A stretch of 64,000 bases of DNA from Anisakis pegreffii (lineage: Eukaryota > Nematoda > Chromadorea > Rhabditida > Anisakidae). The notes beneath the pieces are model-generated. The model saw nothing but the letters and a program-made list of their open reading frames with translations. It was not told the origin of the DNA and did no database searches. The DNA lies in the NCBI GenBank assembly GCA_035041965.1, contig JAPYMA010001218.1, positions 1-64,000 on the forward strand, written 5' to 3'. The position numbers and the translations under genes were made by a program. Position 1 is the first letter of the stretch, and the number at the start of each line of letters is the position of its first letter. Positions 10,600 through 22,273 of this stretch are shown in pieces.

Positions 10600-13239
10600 A
10601 TATTTATTCGCATGACAGTACGTATAACATAGTTCAGGACAAAATATAACTGTGTGGCGAATATACTGCCCCAACAATTGCTGGGGATGAAGAAAGGGTT
10701 GTAAAACAGCCAGAAGAGAATATTATCATACAATTTAACTACAGTATCATACAATAGCAGTGACATCATATCAGCGAATCGCACTATAATACAGAGTTTG
10801 TAACATATCATGATGCAATACAACTTTATTTTGCATAATAGAAATGAGAGTTATGTACATTGGCAACGGCATATCTCATACACTGCAAGAATAAAGAAAA
10901 AAGGGAATGAGATCCATCAACATTTTACGATTTACTCATGTTGACTGTTTATCAGATTTTATGAGAGATATAAATCCGATTTCATCGGTTGGAATAGATC
11001 GGAGCGATTTGGAGAAGGCAATATTTTGGGGGATTAGATTCCAGGCTCTAAAGACTCTGTGTGCGAAAGAGAATTTTGCACTGTTCAGTTTGCAGCGCTT
11101 GACAGCGAGTTTAAATGAATTATTATGGCGGGTTCGTTCAATGCTTGGGGAATATTCGAAGAATTCATTTATTGGGAGATCGACCTGATGTTGAATGATG
11201 TTGTAGGCCATACAGAGATCAGTATAAAATCTATGCAGTCCTAAACGTTCTAATCCTAATATTGCTGGTCTCTCATGGTATTTGGGTACCCAGTTTTGGT
11301 GGGATTGAAGCAGGAACGTTGTGGTTAATCTTCTGTCTGAGATACCACATTGGAAAGGGGAAAACAGCTTATTAACCCTAAAATAGTTTCTGAGTTCTAA
11401 CGCAATTATTTTTTCTATAACTTTAGAAATTGGGCAGGTTAATGAGATGGGGCGGTAGTTTTGCGGATTCCTTTTTCAACCAGCTTTGTGGACTGCTCTG
11501 ATGATTACTGATTTCCACCACGAGGGAACTGAGCCAGTCATTACAGACCTACAGAATATATGACAAAGTGGAGTAGTGATAGTATCGGTGGTCTTTTTAA
11601 GGAATATGTAGGGAATTCCATCGGGTGAAGCATTATTTCTGTTGAGGAGGCGTTTAAGAATCTTGTTTATTTTTGCTGCGTTAATATCTACGCAGTCTAG
11701 AAATGCGGAGCCGGGAATAGAGCGGGAGAAAAGAGGATGCGATTCGTCTTGATCGTCTCTGTAAGCTGAAATGAAGAAGTTTTCAAGAAGTTGGGCTTGG
11801 GAGTGATCATCCGTAATTATTTTATCGAGATGATCCATTAATGGGTCTATATATTTACTAGAATTCAGTATACCGTTGGCATATTTCTAAAGTTTTTGAA
11901 CGTTAGTATGTTTACCCAGGTTATTTTCATAGTTCAATGTGAAGCGATATATAGATGTTTGAAGCTTACGGTTGAGTCGTTTGAAAGGTTTTAATCCAAT
12001 GAGAATTCTCCTCCGCCAAAAACGCCTAACAGTCTTGGCAAAGAAATTAATTTGGGAAGGGAAATGTGTACGATTGAGCATATTGCTATGAGGCAGAGAT
12101 CGGCAATCCCTGGCCCGCGGGCCAAAATTGGCCCGCCGACAAAATTTTGTGGCCCGCCAGATGAATTTGAGAATTTGACTTTGAAGAGCTAAAAGGGGCT
12201 TTAAATTACACTGAGAATTTTCGACACAGAATTTTCTATGTCGAACGCTTCTGGCGGGCCAAAAGTGTGTCGCCAACGCGTACATTTTCTTGATCCATCT
12301 GTATTCATCTGAGCATGTTATCCAAAAATCATGCACGGATTCTGCTTTCTTGAGCGCATCACTGACAACAGAGGTTGTTTAGAAATCAATAAGCTCAAAC
12401 TGAAAAGCGGTCTCATCCAACAAGGGGATGGCTTCTTTAGCCGGAGAGGATATATCCGCAATTCGGACAGCGAGAGAGTAACGAACAAAGGCGATGATAT
12501 CCCTCGGGATGGAGTAGTCGTCAAATCTGGACTTGAAGTAGGCCTGTAGTTTGATGCTGCTACAGCATCAAACTGTATCTGTCACTTGTACCCGTGACTG
12601 TGATTTCAGTGTACTCAAGTGCACGAGCCGGCCAGTTGTTATGTCTGACTCGAACAACTCCAGGTTCTTGGTAAACGATTCAAGCCTTTCAACCATGTCC
12701 ACAATGGTTTTGCCTTTCCCTTGCAGCCAAAGATTAAGCTGGTTCAAATGACCAAAAATATCAGTCAAAAATGCCACAGTGTACATGGATATTTCATCTT
12801 GTAGAAAGGCAAGGTGGTCGTTTGCAATTCGACTCTTGCTTAGTCTCAGTAAGGCCTTGACTTCATCCAGTAGTGTCCAGAAGCGCTCCAGCGCTTGGCC
12901 TTCAACTTAATTAGCGCATGTCGTTGTGTAGCTACTTTGCTTGGACTATTTCACGATTTTTGTGATAAGCCTAAGCCTACAGATAAGGGAAAGACTTGTT
13001 CGAAAAAAATGAGTAAAAAAAACTAATAAAAAACATTCTGGCCCGCCAATCAGTCGCCAGACAGTTGCTCGGAGAAATTTTGGCCCGCTGACAAACCAAC
13101 TTGACTACCCCTGCTATAAGGGATAGGTGAAGTGATAATATGGCGAATGATATTTACGAATATGTTATAACATTCATCTACAGCTGAAAAGGTCGAGAAT
13201 ATGTTACACCAATTCGTTGATGACATGCGGTATTATCAA
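10600..13239 (-). mobile_element. Decayed LINE (CR1/jockey-like) with a nested hAT element
   Basis: Minus-strand translations give endonuclease-reverse transcriptase linker sequence (FWRRRILIGLK.. and IITDDHSQAQLLENFF), RT motifs (SPDGIPYIFLKK, WKSVIIRAVHKAG, then NPQNYRPISLTCPISK in another frame) and a typical C-terminal segment (FSFAHRVFRAWNLIPQNI). Part of the RT, including the place where the YADD box would lie, is deleted near 11270. Frame breaks show it is dead. GTAATA borders both ends (10594-10599, 13240-13245), a possible target duplication. A hAT fragment interrupts it at 12094-13113. Confidence 0.75.
12094..13113 (-). mobile_element. hAT transposon remnant inserted in the LINE
   Basis: The ends are CAGAGATCGGCAA and, at the right, CTACCCCTG (reverse complement CAGGGGTAG). 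They are flanked by 8-bp repeats CTATGAGG (12086-12093) and CTATAAGG (13114-13121). The minus strand encodes a transposase C-terminal region: ERFWTLLDEVKALL, FLQDEISMYTVAFLTDIF, LNLWLQGKGKTI and ESVHDFWITCSDEY. This pattern belongs to the ZBED5/SCAND3-type hAT transposases. Frameshifts and the missing N-terminal region make it inactive. LINE coding sequence resumes on both sides, so it jumped into the LINE. Confidence 0.8.
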
Positions 13240-14751
13240 GTAATACAAGAGGTGAATTGTCGCATTGTACCGATTGTTCAGGCTTGAGGTGCTTGTCTTC
13301 TTTTTCTTGTTGATACCGAGACGTTGCTGTGTCCGGTTTTGCTTGCATCTCAAGTGGATAGAGACTGATAGAATGAGTGATTTTCAAGTATTTGCAAGTG
13401 GAACTGTTGCAGAGCGGATGGTTTCATGTGAGCTCGGCAGTAGCTGGATAATTCTTCCAAGAACCCAAGTGGTGCGGGGTCGATGTTCTTTTCGTATAAT
13501 TACCACTTCATCGATTAACGGAATACTGTCAGTTAATAACCGCCCTTGTCTATGTTATCGGTATGTATGTTCCCGTAAAACATTGAGATATTCGTTCGAA
13601 AAGGTGTCCAGTTTCGTCAGTGAATAGCGCCGCATTTGGAAAAGCTTTTCTCTCAGACTTCCATCTTCAGGTTAGTAAACTGATCTATTGTCCGACTGTG
13701 GACCACTTCGCATGATATTTCATGACTGCAACAGACCTATCGGTCCTATAATCGTGGTGGGTTTTTCAGATAGCTATGTTGATCGACGGCAGTTCATGAG
13801 GCGTTTGATTTCGACAGTGAGGGTGTGCAGTTCGTCGACACTGATAAATTTTCGTCCGATAGCCTTCTTCAAAGAATTTTTTGTGACACCAATTATTCTG
13901 TCCTAGATTTCCCTTGCCAAAGAGCGTAAGCTGGATTGAATTTCAATTTGATGTTGTGTTTCGGAGCATAGGCGTCTCTGACCGGTTGAGAGGTACATGG
14001 TAAGTTGGTGCCATTATCGGTATTCATTTTATCTGGTGCTCCATACTCTGCAACAAATCTTCGGAATGCGGTGTGCGATCTGAAATTTATGGTCTGAGGA
14101 GATAAAATACTTGGTCTTGTTATTAAAATAAAGTGTAGGTAATTGCGGGTATGGTTCATAGAGCACGTTGAACAGTTCTGTTTCGCGCGATTCACATCCT
14201 CAAGTATCCAACGAGGTAATCTTTGTTCAGTCGTGCATTGGAGATAGGGGTTTTCCAAGTAGTCATGAAGGACTTCACATCGTTACATAATTCGATCCAT
14301 CGGTCGTTCAGCGAATTGAATTGAATGAGTAGCGGATCGAAATTGCGTTAAATTGAACGTGGTTCACGTTGTTTAGTTGGGTAATACATCACTGGATCTG
14401 CCGAAGGTTTCTGTTCCCGAAGAATGAACTGTTGGAGATTAGTCAGAATATCTTGGACGGTTTGAAGAGGTAACGCAGCTTGTAAGAGTAACTGAGCTCT
14501 AAGAATCGTTGAAGTTCAGGCGGTGGGCTGAATAAATGAGGCGATTTGGTGAATAGCTGAGGTGATTGAACACCTTGGAGTTGATGTGGTTCAGTGAATA
14601 ACTGAGGCGATTCAGTGACTTGGAGTTGAGGTGGTTCAGTAAATATTTGGTCGACGCACCATGTTATGAAGCTTTGTGTGTTTGGTGCGGTTCGATGCGT
14701 TGAAGACGAACGTCAACAGCTACCGTCCTCTGTGCATACACATTCATAACA
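13240..14751 (-). mobile_element. BEL/Pao retrotransposon fragment, copy 1
   Basis: The minus strand carries BEL-type integrase sequence (AFRRFVAEYGAPDKM.TDNGTNL) and the integrase C-terminal region, with many breaks and an internal deletion relative to copy 2 (22811-24929). At its 5' end a 90-bp segment (14662-14751) runs TGTTATGAA..TTCATAACA in element orientation and is followed by TGGTGCGTCGACC, a primer-binding-site-like position. The downstream end is cut by the LINE. Confidence 0.7.
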
Positions 14752-15390
14752 ATAATCATAGCAACAAGTTTAGCGTTATTATATTGGTTAAGCTTAAAGC
14801 CTTGATGTAAAAATAAATGATGATACATGAATGGCGTGATATAGACGTTGAAATTTATAAATTCTCTCTTTATTCGTACAAAAGATGAAAAGTTTCGATG
14901 AAATATAGATGCTACAACGAAAAATCAATCGTAAGGTATCGTGAATAACATCATTCATGACACTGTGCCTGAACAAAAGTTAGTATGATGTGTTCATAAG
15001 TATTTCGTAAGTTTCTCATCATGTTGGCTGACATCGTATTTTCACGCGTTCTGATGAAAATTGGATTCAATTGGGAAATTATTCGTGAATTTGGTCGAAC
15101 TAAAAAATTCACTGAATGGTTTCTGATCACAACAAGAGGAATGAAATGAAATTTTTGATGATGAGAACTGAATGAAGAATTTGGGAAAGTCATAATAGTA
15201 AAGAATTATTAGGCAATGAAATTGAGAATTAGATGATTTGGCCACCTGTTCATTTCTCTACTTTTTTACATTTTTTCAGCGATTTTCACCCCAAATTCAT
15301 GATGCATTTTCTGTCTGGCTCAAAGCGTCACACTTTAAACTGTTTTGCACTTTGCGTTTTAATGTGGCACGGGTATCAGATAATGGGAAT

Positions 15391-15434
15391 ATGCAAATCA
15401 AGTCTATAGACGTAGTCAACCATCTGTATATAGG
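15391..15434 (+). promoter_or_regulatory. Octamer plus TATA-like block, array copy 3
   Basis: ATGCAAAT at 15391-15398, TGTATATAGG ending at 15434. It is the counterpart of 342-387. Confidence 0.4.
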
Positions 15435-15482
15435 GCAATGTTCCTTGCAGTCATTGCTCATCGACGACAATTTTTTCTGAAA

Positions 15483-15569
15483 ATGTCACACAACGTCGAA
15501 ACGCCGACCGTGTCACAATGGTTTGCTTCTCAACTGCTGCAAATGCCCCCTAGCGGTGAGAGGAAATAA
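15483..15569 (+). CDS. Conserved 28-codon upstream ORF or 5' exon, copy 3
   Basis: It reads MSHNVETPTVSQWFASQLLQ and ends MPPSGERK then TAA, with AGCG/GTGAGAGG as a possible donor before the stop. Start, length and stop are identical in copies 2 and 4. Coding potential is unproven. Confidence 0.3.
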   Translation: MSHNVETPTVSQWFASQLLQMPPSGERK

Positions 15570-16327
15570 TAGTCAGATTAGGTGATTTTAGCGAAACAGA
15601 ATGATGAATTCAATACAATCCACTCTTCTCTCGCTTGCAATTGGTTGTCAAATTCTGGTTGTACTTGAGAGGGAGAATAAATGGTTCAGTCGGTATCTCA
15701 GTCTGAGGTGGCGATTAACCGAAATATTGGCTAGCTAAAATGAGTAAATACCATAGGTCTTATGTCCTGTTCATGTGAACACTTTCTAAATGTGCGTCGA
15801 CCAAGCAGATGTTTGTTCATTTGGTTGCAAGGAAGTTTGAATTGAAGAAGAAACCCACCAGTCACCGAAATGATCGCAAGAAAGACAGAAAAAAACCTAA
15901 ACAGGCATCCATGATCAGGCATCCACGATCGATCAAGCATGGTCAAAAAAGATCGTTCTGTTGCTTATAACTTTGCTATTTCCATTGATATTGGATTCAA
16001 TTCGAATGTCTATCGATTGTCTCAATGATTGACTGAATGAATGATTGATTTGAGCTAAGTAGTGTGCTTTTAGCCAACGATCTACTTCAAGCTCACTCCA
16101 GTTATCGCTAATACCTTTCAATTAGTTGACTGCTTTCTACACTTGGGTTGGTCCCGCGATCTTGAATACATGGCGTTGCCATTTCAGTTACTCGCCATCC
16201 TGCCCCACTTCTAACCAAGCAGGAGAAAGAGTCAAAATCCAGCTGTACCATGATCTGAAAGCACTCGAAAAACACTCGAAAATCAAATATTTTTATCTGA
16301 AGGTGTGATAGCTAATAGCTCTGAGAG

Positions 16328-16430
16328 GATAAAATTAGACTTATAAAAGCAGTCGTGATTAGTAAGTCCCATCGCGTCGTTATCACTAGCAGCGTTTCGT
16401 GACGATTAGCTGGGTTGGTGGTTATTGCAG
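16328..16430 (+). promoter_or_regulatory. Proximal promoter block of gene 3
   Basis: GATAA (16328-16332), a perfect TATAAAAG (16342-16349) and TTATTGCAG ending at 16430, 28 bases before the ATG. This is the best TATA box of the four copies. Confidence 0.5.
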
Positions 16431-16457
16431 GAATTTTGCACAAAATATTCCGAGAAG

Positions 16458-17788
16458 ATGGCCAAATTGTGGTTCATGTTCGCTGTGGTAATGTTGCTAT
16501 CTGCACAAGTTTGTTTGGCACAACCCTCGTGGTGGCTTCCGAATGGTGAGTTAATTGGTTCTAACGTTACTTACGCATAAACTGCATGAATTTGAAATTG
16601 ATTTAAACGATGAAGTTGACGCTTAGAGGGATGCACATTCATTCGAGTGTGGCTTTGGAACAGCGAGACTACAAATATGAAGCATCCGTCATTCAGCGTT
16701 GCGAGGATGAAACACGAGGGGATTATTGCGCACAACCTTCGCAACTCAATGATTATAGCCTTTCAGTATAGGAATATCATCATTCACTGAGTCATTATCA
16801 TTTCTTAGTTATTAATTTAAAAGCTTTTTTCAGGTGATGGCGCAGAAGCAACGCGGGTTCACAAAAGTAGGTTTATTTTTCAGAGAAATCCTGAATTGTA
16901 GCGGAATCAAGCGGCCATAACGCAAATTCATTGAAAATGTAGTCTGAACTAAAATCAGGTGTCAGTTCAATTCCTGCCTATGAAACCTCAAATGTAATAT
17001 TTTTGATGATTTTGAAATCAAAAGTGCCAGATTTAGTATGTGCGAAGATTCAGAAATATGATTTTTAGGTCTTGGCATAGACATACCGAACATTTTCAAA
17101 CGTAAGTTCTTGCTCATTTCTTAGAAAACTCATGAACTATAATGGAATTGAGCGGCAACAATAAAATTCAACAATGCGATTTCATTGAAATTGCACTCAA
17201 AATGAATCCAGCTGTCAGTTGAATTCCTACCCTTGAAACGTCAAATGTAATTTGGTTGAAGGTTATGAAATCAAAAACGTCAAGCGTAATATGATTGAAA
17301 ATTCTGACGTATGATTTTTTCAGTTGAAATAAAAATACCACCGATATTCGGAGGTAAGTTCTTGCTCATTTTATGGAGAACACACGGGTTGTAATGAAAT
17401 TGAGCGGCAACAATAAGTTTCAACAATGCGATTTCATTGAAATTGCCTTTAAACTGAGTCCAGGTAGCAGTTCAGTTTCAACCTTCGGACGTCAAATGTT
17501 TTGATTGAAGATTCCAAAATCAGTTACTTTCACTCTGAATTTCCCTCACTTCTCAATTTGCGAAGATATAATCAATCGCTCCTGCGATAACATATGGTTC
17601 AAGCAATGAACTTTGATCATCCTTTGATCAATATCCAAAACCAATTTCCAAAAGGTCGAGCTTCTTTAAATGATATCGAAAAACTCTTGTCAACATCAGG
17701 GGGAGGAGGTCACGGCACAACTGGTCAGAGAAACGGCGCGAATAACACCGGTGGTCCTAGTCGTAAACCCTTACTCAGATTGTTCTGA
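16458..17788 (+). CDS. Array gene 3, short form: secreted Gly-rich peptide
   Basis: Five exons, 16458-16545, 16834-16866, 17069-17101, 17324-17353 and 17700-17788, are all joined in phase 1 and give 90 residues. The order is a signal peptide (MAKLWFMFAVVMLL..), QPSWWLPN, GDGAEATRVHK, SLGIDIPNIFK, LEIKIPPIFG, then a terminal exon reading GGGGHGTTGQRNGANN and ending SRKPLLRLF. That last exon aligns with gene 2's terminal exon, including the LF-stop and the following GCCCGATGATTTTGTCGAC. If exon 17700-17788 is skipped, the same leader joins the downstream exons to give the long form (see 16458-21744). The function is unknown. Confidence 0.7.
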
Positions 17789-20700
17789 GCCCGATGATTT
17801 TGTCGACCAAATTATGCGTCGAGTGAATAACCTCAGTTTTTTTTGAATAACCCCTGAATACTTTTCCTATACGTCAAATGAATGTTCACACTTGTTAATT
17901 GTAATACTGGTGCAATGCTGTGTAATCTCCGAAATTTCTTGTCTAAAAGATCCGTTGATAACAGGAAATTGCACCAGGCCTAAATTGTTCTCTTAGGCAT
18001 AATGAGGATCTCCCGCATCCAAATAACCACGCAGCAAAACATGCAAAACCAATCTGCAAAAGATCCAGCTTCTGTAAATGGTTCAATATCTATCAAAAAT
18101 CTCTAGTCAATTTCAGTTGGAGGAGATCAGGGCGGACCTGGTCGCGCCGGTGGCCCTAGTTGCAAGTCCATATTCGAATTCTACTTAGGGCTATGATTAT
18201 TTCTAACAAATTATATGTTGCGTGATTGATTTTCATGAATACTCCTCCTGTATGACGGATGAATGTTCACAGCTACTAGTCACAACACGTATGCAATGTT
18301 CCATAGCCTCCAAAATTTCATGTCCAGGAGATCCCTTTACAAAAGGAAATTGCACCAGGCCTAAGTTGTTCTCATAGGCATAGGAAGAATCTCTCGCTTA
18401 CTCGTAGACATTCAAAAAATCATGCAGTAAAACATGCAAAACTAATTTCCGAAATCTCCATCTTCTGCAAGTGTACTAACAAAAATCTCTTGACAATTTC
18501 AGCTGGAGGAGGTCAGGGTGGACCTAGTCGTGCCGGTGGCCCTAGTTGTAAGTCCTTATTCAAATTCTACTTAGGGCTATGATTATTTCTAACAAATTAT
18601 ATGTTGCGTGATTGATTTTTCATGAATACTCTTCCTGTATGACGAATGAGTGTACAAAGCTGTTGATTACAACACGTACGCAATGTTGCGTAACCTCCAA
18701 AATTTCGTGTCTAAAAGATCGGTTTACAACAGGAAATTGCACACAGCCTAAATTGTTCTCTCGGGCGTAATGAAAGTCTCTCGCCTCCTCGTAGAAATCC
18801 AAACAACTACGCAGCAAAACATGCAAATCTAATTTCCAAAAGCTCCAGCTTCTGCAAATGATTCGAGTTCTATCAAAAATCTCATGACAATTTCAGCTGG
18901 AGGAGGTCAGGGTGGACCTGGTCCTGCCGGTGGCGCTGGTTGTAAGTCCTCATTTTAATTTTACTTACAATTAGGGCTATGATTTTGCCGAACAAATGAC
19001 AAATGAATTAATTAACCAAACTTCAATGGCAAATGAATTAATTAACAAAACCAACAGATCACCGACGTTGTTGATTGAGTTGAGCTGTCAAGCAAGGTGG
19101 ACTGCAACTGATTGGTGAACACGATTTACTAAATCCATTTGATGATTTATTTATTTTGGTCGGCTTGCACGTTCTACTGTTTGATACGCTGATTTGTTTG
19201 GGGAGCAAATGGAGACTGATCAGGGTAGGAAGGTTGGGAATGGAACGTAGGTTATGACTTTGCTCACTCCTTTGGGACAGGATGTAGGCAGTTGTATAAT
19301 TGACTTGAGTTCGGGATTAGTGAAAAGGCGATGATAGCGAATTTACCCGAATATGTTCAATTACAACACAATATCTTGAGGCAGTGATTGAATTTCGTTT
19401 CCTTTGTTGTATTTGGGATTTAATTGCTTGATTGATTATACACTCGACTTCAAATTTCCCCTTCGGTTTGCCTTTCCAGATCTCAAACTAGGGTAATTGT
19501 ACCTTTGATAATTACAAAGATAATAACATGTTACACGAACTATTTTGAAATAAATTTAGTATCTAAACGACGGCAAATGAATGAAACTTTGAACAAGAAA
19601 GAGAAGGATGATATGCACTGGTATGAACGCCCACATAGCCGACTGTGAACAACGCAGCACGCTTTGAACAATAAACATGCACTACTGATATATGCAGTAT
19701 ATAGTTCGAGACCACATTCGTATGCTGTACTACAGTGAGAGAAACAGAGACAGACAGACAGAGACAAAAGGACACCCTAATGTGACGTCAAGTCGGGCGT
19801 TCATGACTTCGCGGCTACCAGTCACGGCATGCACCCAAGCTAAATTGTTCTCTCAGGCATAACGAAAATCTCTCGCTTCCTCGTAGAAATAAAAATAATC
19901 CCAAAACCAAATCCCAAAAGCTCAACTTTTCGCAAACGATTCAAGTTCTATCAAAAATTTCTTGTCAATTTCAGTTGGAGGAGGTCGGGGCGGACCTGGT
20001 CCCGCCGGTAGCCCTGGTGGTAAGTCCTTATTTTAATTCTACGTAGGGCCATGATTTTGTCAAGTAATTTATGTGTTGCGTGATTAACTTTTCAGGAATA
20101 CTCTTCTTCCTGTATGACGAATGAATATACACAGGTGTTGATTACAACACGTATGCAATGTTCCATGACCTCCAAAATTTCCTCTCTAGGGTTCGTCGGG
20201 GAGCAATTTTTTGCACGAGGGGGTCCCCGCGGGGAGTAAATTGGGCGGGAGCGATCCCCGCAAAAAAACCGGAGAGCAATTTGCGCGGGGGACCCCGTCG
20301 GGGAATGACCGCTCCCAGTGTTCCCCGACGGAGAGGACGGGGAGCATTTCAGCTCAATTTTTTTGACAAAATTTCAATTTTTAAAGATTTTTCTTTTTTA
20401 AAGCAGTTTTCTTTCAAGTGCACCTTATTCTCACATTTCAACACAAACAACAAGACAATATTGAAAGTGTTGCAGCGGTCTTCCACCATTTTCATTTTAT
20501 TTGAAGGTTCGCGCTCCCCGTCGAAGAGGACGGGAAGCTCGTCCACCCCGCCGGGGGGCGAGACAGGACGGGGAGTGGTCCACGAGAAAAGGTCGGGAAG
20601 CTGGTCGCCCGGGGAGGTCCACGCGGGGAGAAAACTGGACGGGGGCGGGGAGGGAGTCCCCGCGAAAAAGTCGGGGAGCAAATTGTGCGGGGGGAGCGCT

Positions 20701-21744
20701 CCCGCGTTCCCCACCAGAGTTCCCGACGGAGAGCCCGTTCCCCGACGAACACTACTTCACACATCAAATGTAATATTTTTGAAGGCTATGTAATCAAAAA
20801 CGTCAAACGTAATATGTTTGAAAATTCAAAGGCAAGATTTCTTTCAGGTCCGCCGATGATGGGAGGTATGCCGCCGATGATGGGAGGCATGCCACCGATG
20901 ATGGGAGGTATGCCGCCGATGATGGGAGGTAAGTTCTTTCTCATTTTATAGAGAACACATGAGTTGTAATGAAATTAAGCGGCAAAAATAAGTAACAACG
21001 ATGCGATTCCATTAAAAATTGCACTCTGAACTGTATCCAGCCGGCAAAATTTGGAACATCAAGTATGTTTTGATTGAAGATTCTGAAATCAGTTGTTTCC
21101 TCTCTAAATCGCCCTCACCTCCCACTTGGCGAAGATATAATCGATCGATTTTGCGATAAGATGTGGTTCAAGGAGTGATCATCCTTTGATCAGTATCCAG
21201 AACCAATTTCCAAAAGCTCGAGCTTCTTTAAATGGTTCCAGTTTTATCAAAAATCTCTTGACAATTTCAGCTGGAGGAGGTAAGGGTGGACCTGGTCCCG
21301 CCGGTGGCGCTGGTTGTAAGTCCTTATTTTAACTCTACTTAGGGCTATGATTTTGACGAACAAATTATATGTTGCGTGATTGAGTTTTCATGAATACTCT
21401 TCCTGTATGACGAATGAATAGACATAAGTGTTAATCACAACACGTATGCAATGTTCCGTAACGTCCAAATGTTCATGTCTAAAAGATCGGTTTATAGTTG
21501 GAAATTGCACTCAGCCTAAATTTTTCTGTCAGGCATAATGAAAATCCCTCGCTTCCTCGTAGAAATTGAAACGATCACGCGGAAAAACATGCAAAACTAA
21601 TTTCCAAAAGCTCCAATTTCTGCAAATGATTCAGGTTCTATCAAAAACATGTTGTCAATTTCAGTTGGAGGAGGTCAGGGCGGAGCTGGTCAAGCCGGTG
21701 GCCCTAGTCTTGGGTCCTTATTCGGATTCCCCTTCAGCCTATGA
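16458..21744 (+). CDS. Array gene 3, long form: repetitive Gly/Pro/Met-rich secreted protein
   Basis: Skipping the first terminal exon leaves an open frame of 189 residues through exons 1-4 plus 18117-18161, 18503-18547, 18897-18941, 19975-20019, 20848-20928, 21271-21315 and 21665-21744. Every added internal exon is 45 or 81 nt with phase 1 at both ends. The 45-nt exons encode GGGQGGPGPAGGAG-like units. The 81-nt exon encodes four PPMMGGM units. The last exon reads GGGQGGAGQAGGPS and ends FGFPFSL. The donor after 18161 is GCAAGT, which works only as a GC-AG intron. Otherwise that exon runs to its own stop after ..FEFYLGL. Collagen- or silk-like low-complexity secreted proteins are the nearest comparison. 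Isoform use is inferred. Confidence 0.5.
18996..19826. repeat. Unidentified replacement or insertion between array units
   Basis: Sister units keep 386-394 bp spacing, but here the spacing is 1078 bp. About 830 bp starting TGACAAATGAATTAATTAA replaces the usual intron sequence, and array sequence resumes at TGCACCC. It holds no coding homology I recognise. A TATA-like CTATATACTGC on the minus strand and AATAAA motifs would fit an LTR remnant. Confidence 0.35.
20189..20752 (+). mobile_element. GC-rich TA-flanked MITE, copy in gene 3
   Basis: It starts near GTTCGTCGGGGAGC and ends CCCCGACGAACAC then TA. The arms are built from GGGGAGC-type repeats, and the AT-rich core is shared with 10056-10594 and 29097-29760. 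Its left flank belongs to a 390-bp unit and its right flank to a PPMMGG-exon intron, so it marks a rearrangement junction. Confidence 0.7.
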
Positions 21745-22273
21745 TTTTGTCGACTAAATTATTTGTCGAGTGAATATTTTTTTGTGAATTGTTATCCTAT
21801 ATGTCGAGTGAATGTTCGCAGCTGTTAATTGTAACGCTCATGCAATGTTTCGTTTCAAATTTGAATAAACTACTCTAGCGAAGTGAAGAAGCCGCTGCTG
21901 ACCAGATTATCTAGGAAGTGATCAATGGATTTCCATGAGATGAAATAGTGGAAATGCAAAAGTCTTGTTCAGAATCTTCTGCAAACGTGGCCTCAGAAAC
22001 ATTCCTACGCATGAAATTATTTGCAAGTGAAATTATTACACGCGTGTTAATCAGCATAGTTTGGAGCAAAATATTGCGGAACAATAGTGTGCTTTCACTG
22101 AACTGGAAATCATACCCAATGAGATTGATTTAGTCACTTCGAAGTTTCTGCAATGATCTTAAAGAAGAGGTGGCTTAAACGGCATGTATAAATTGCATAC
22201 ACATAATAACAGTGTGGTCGTATTCATAGGATTCCGATTTCTGTTCGAGTTACTATCTTTAAAATTTGAATTC

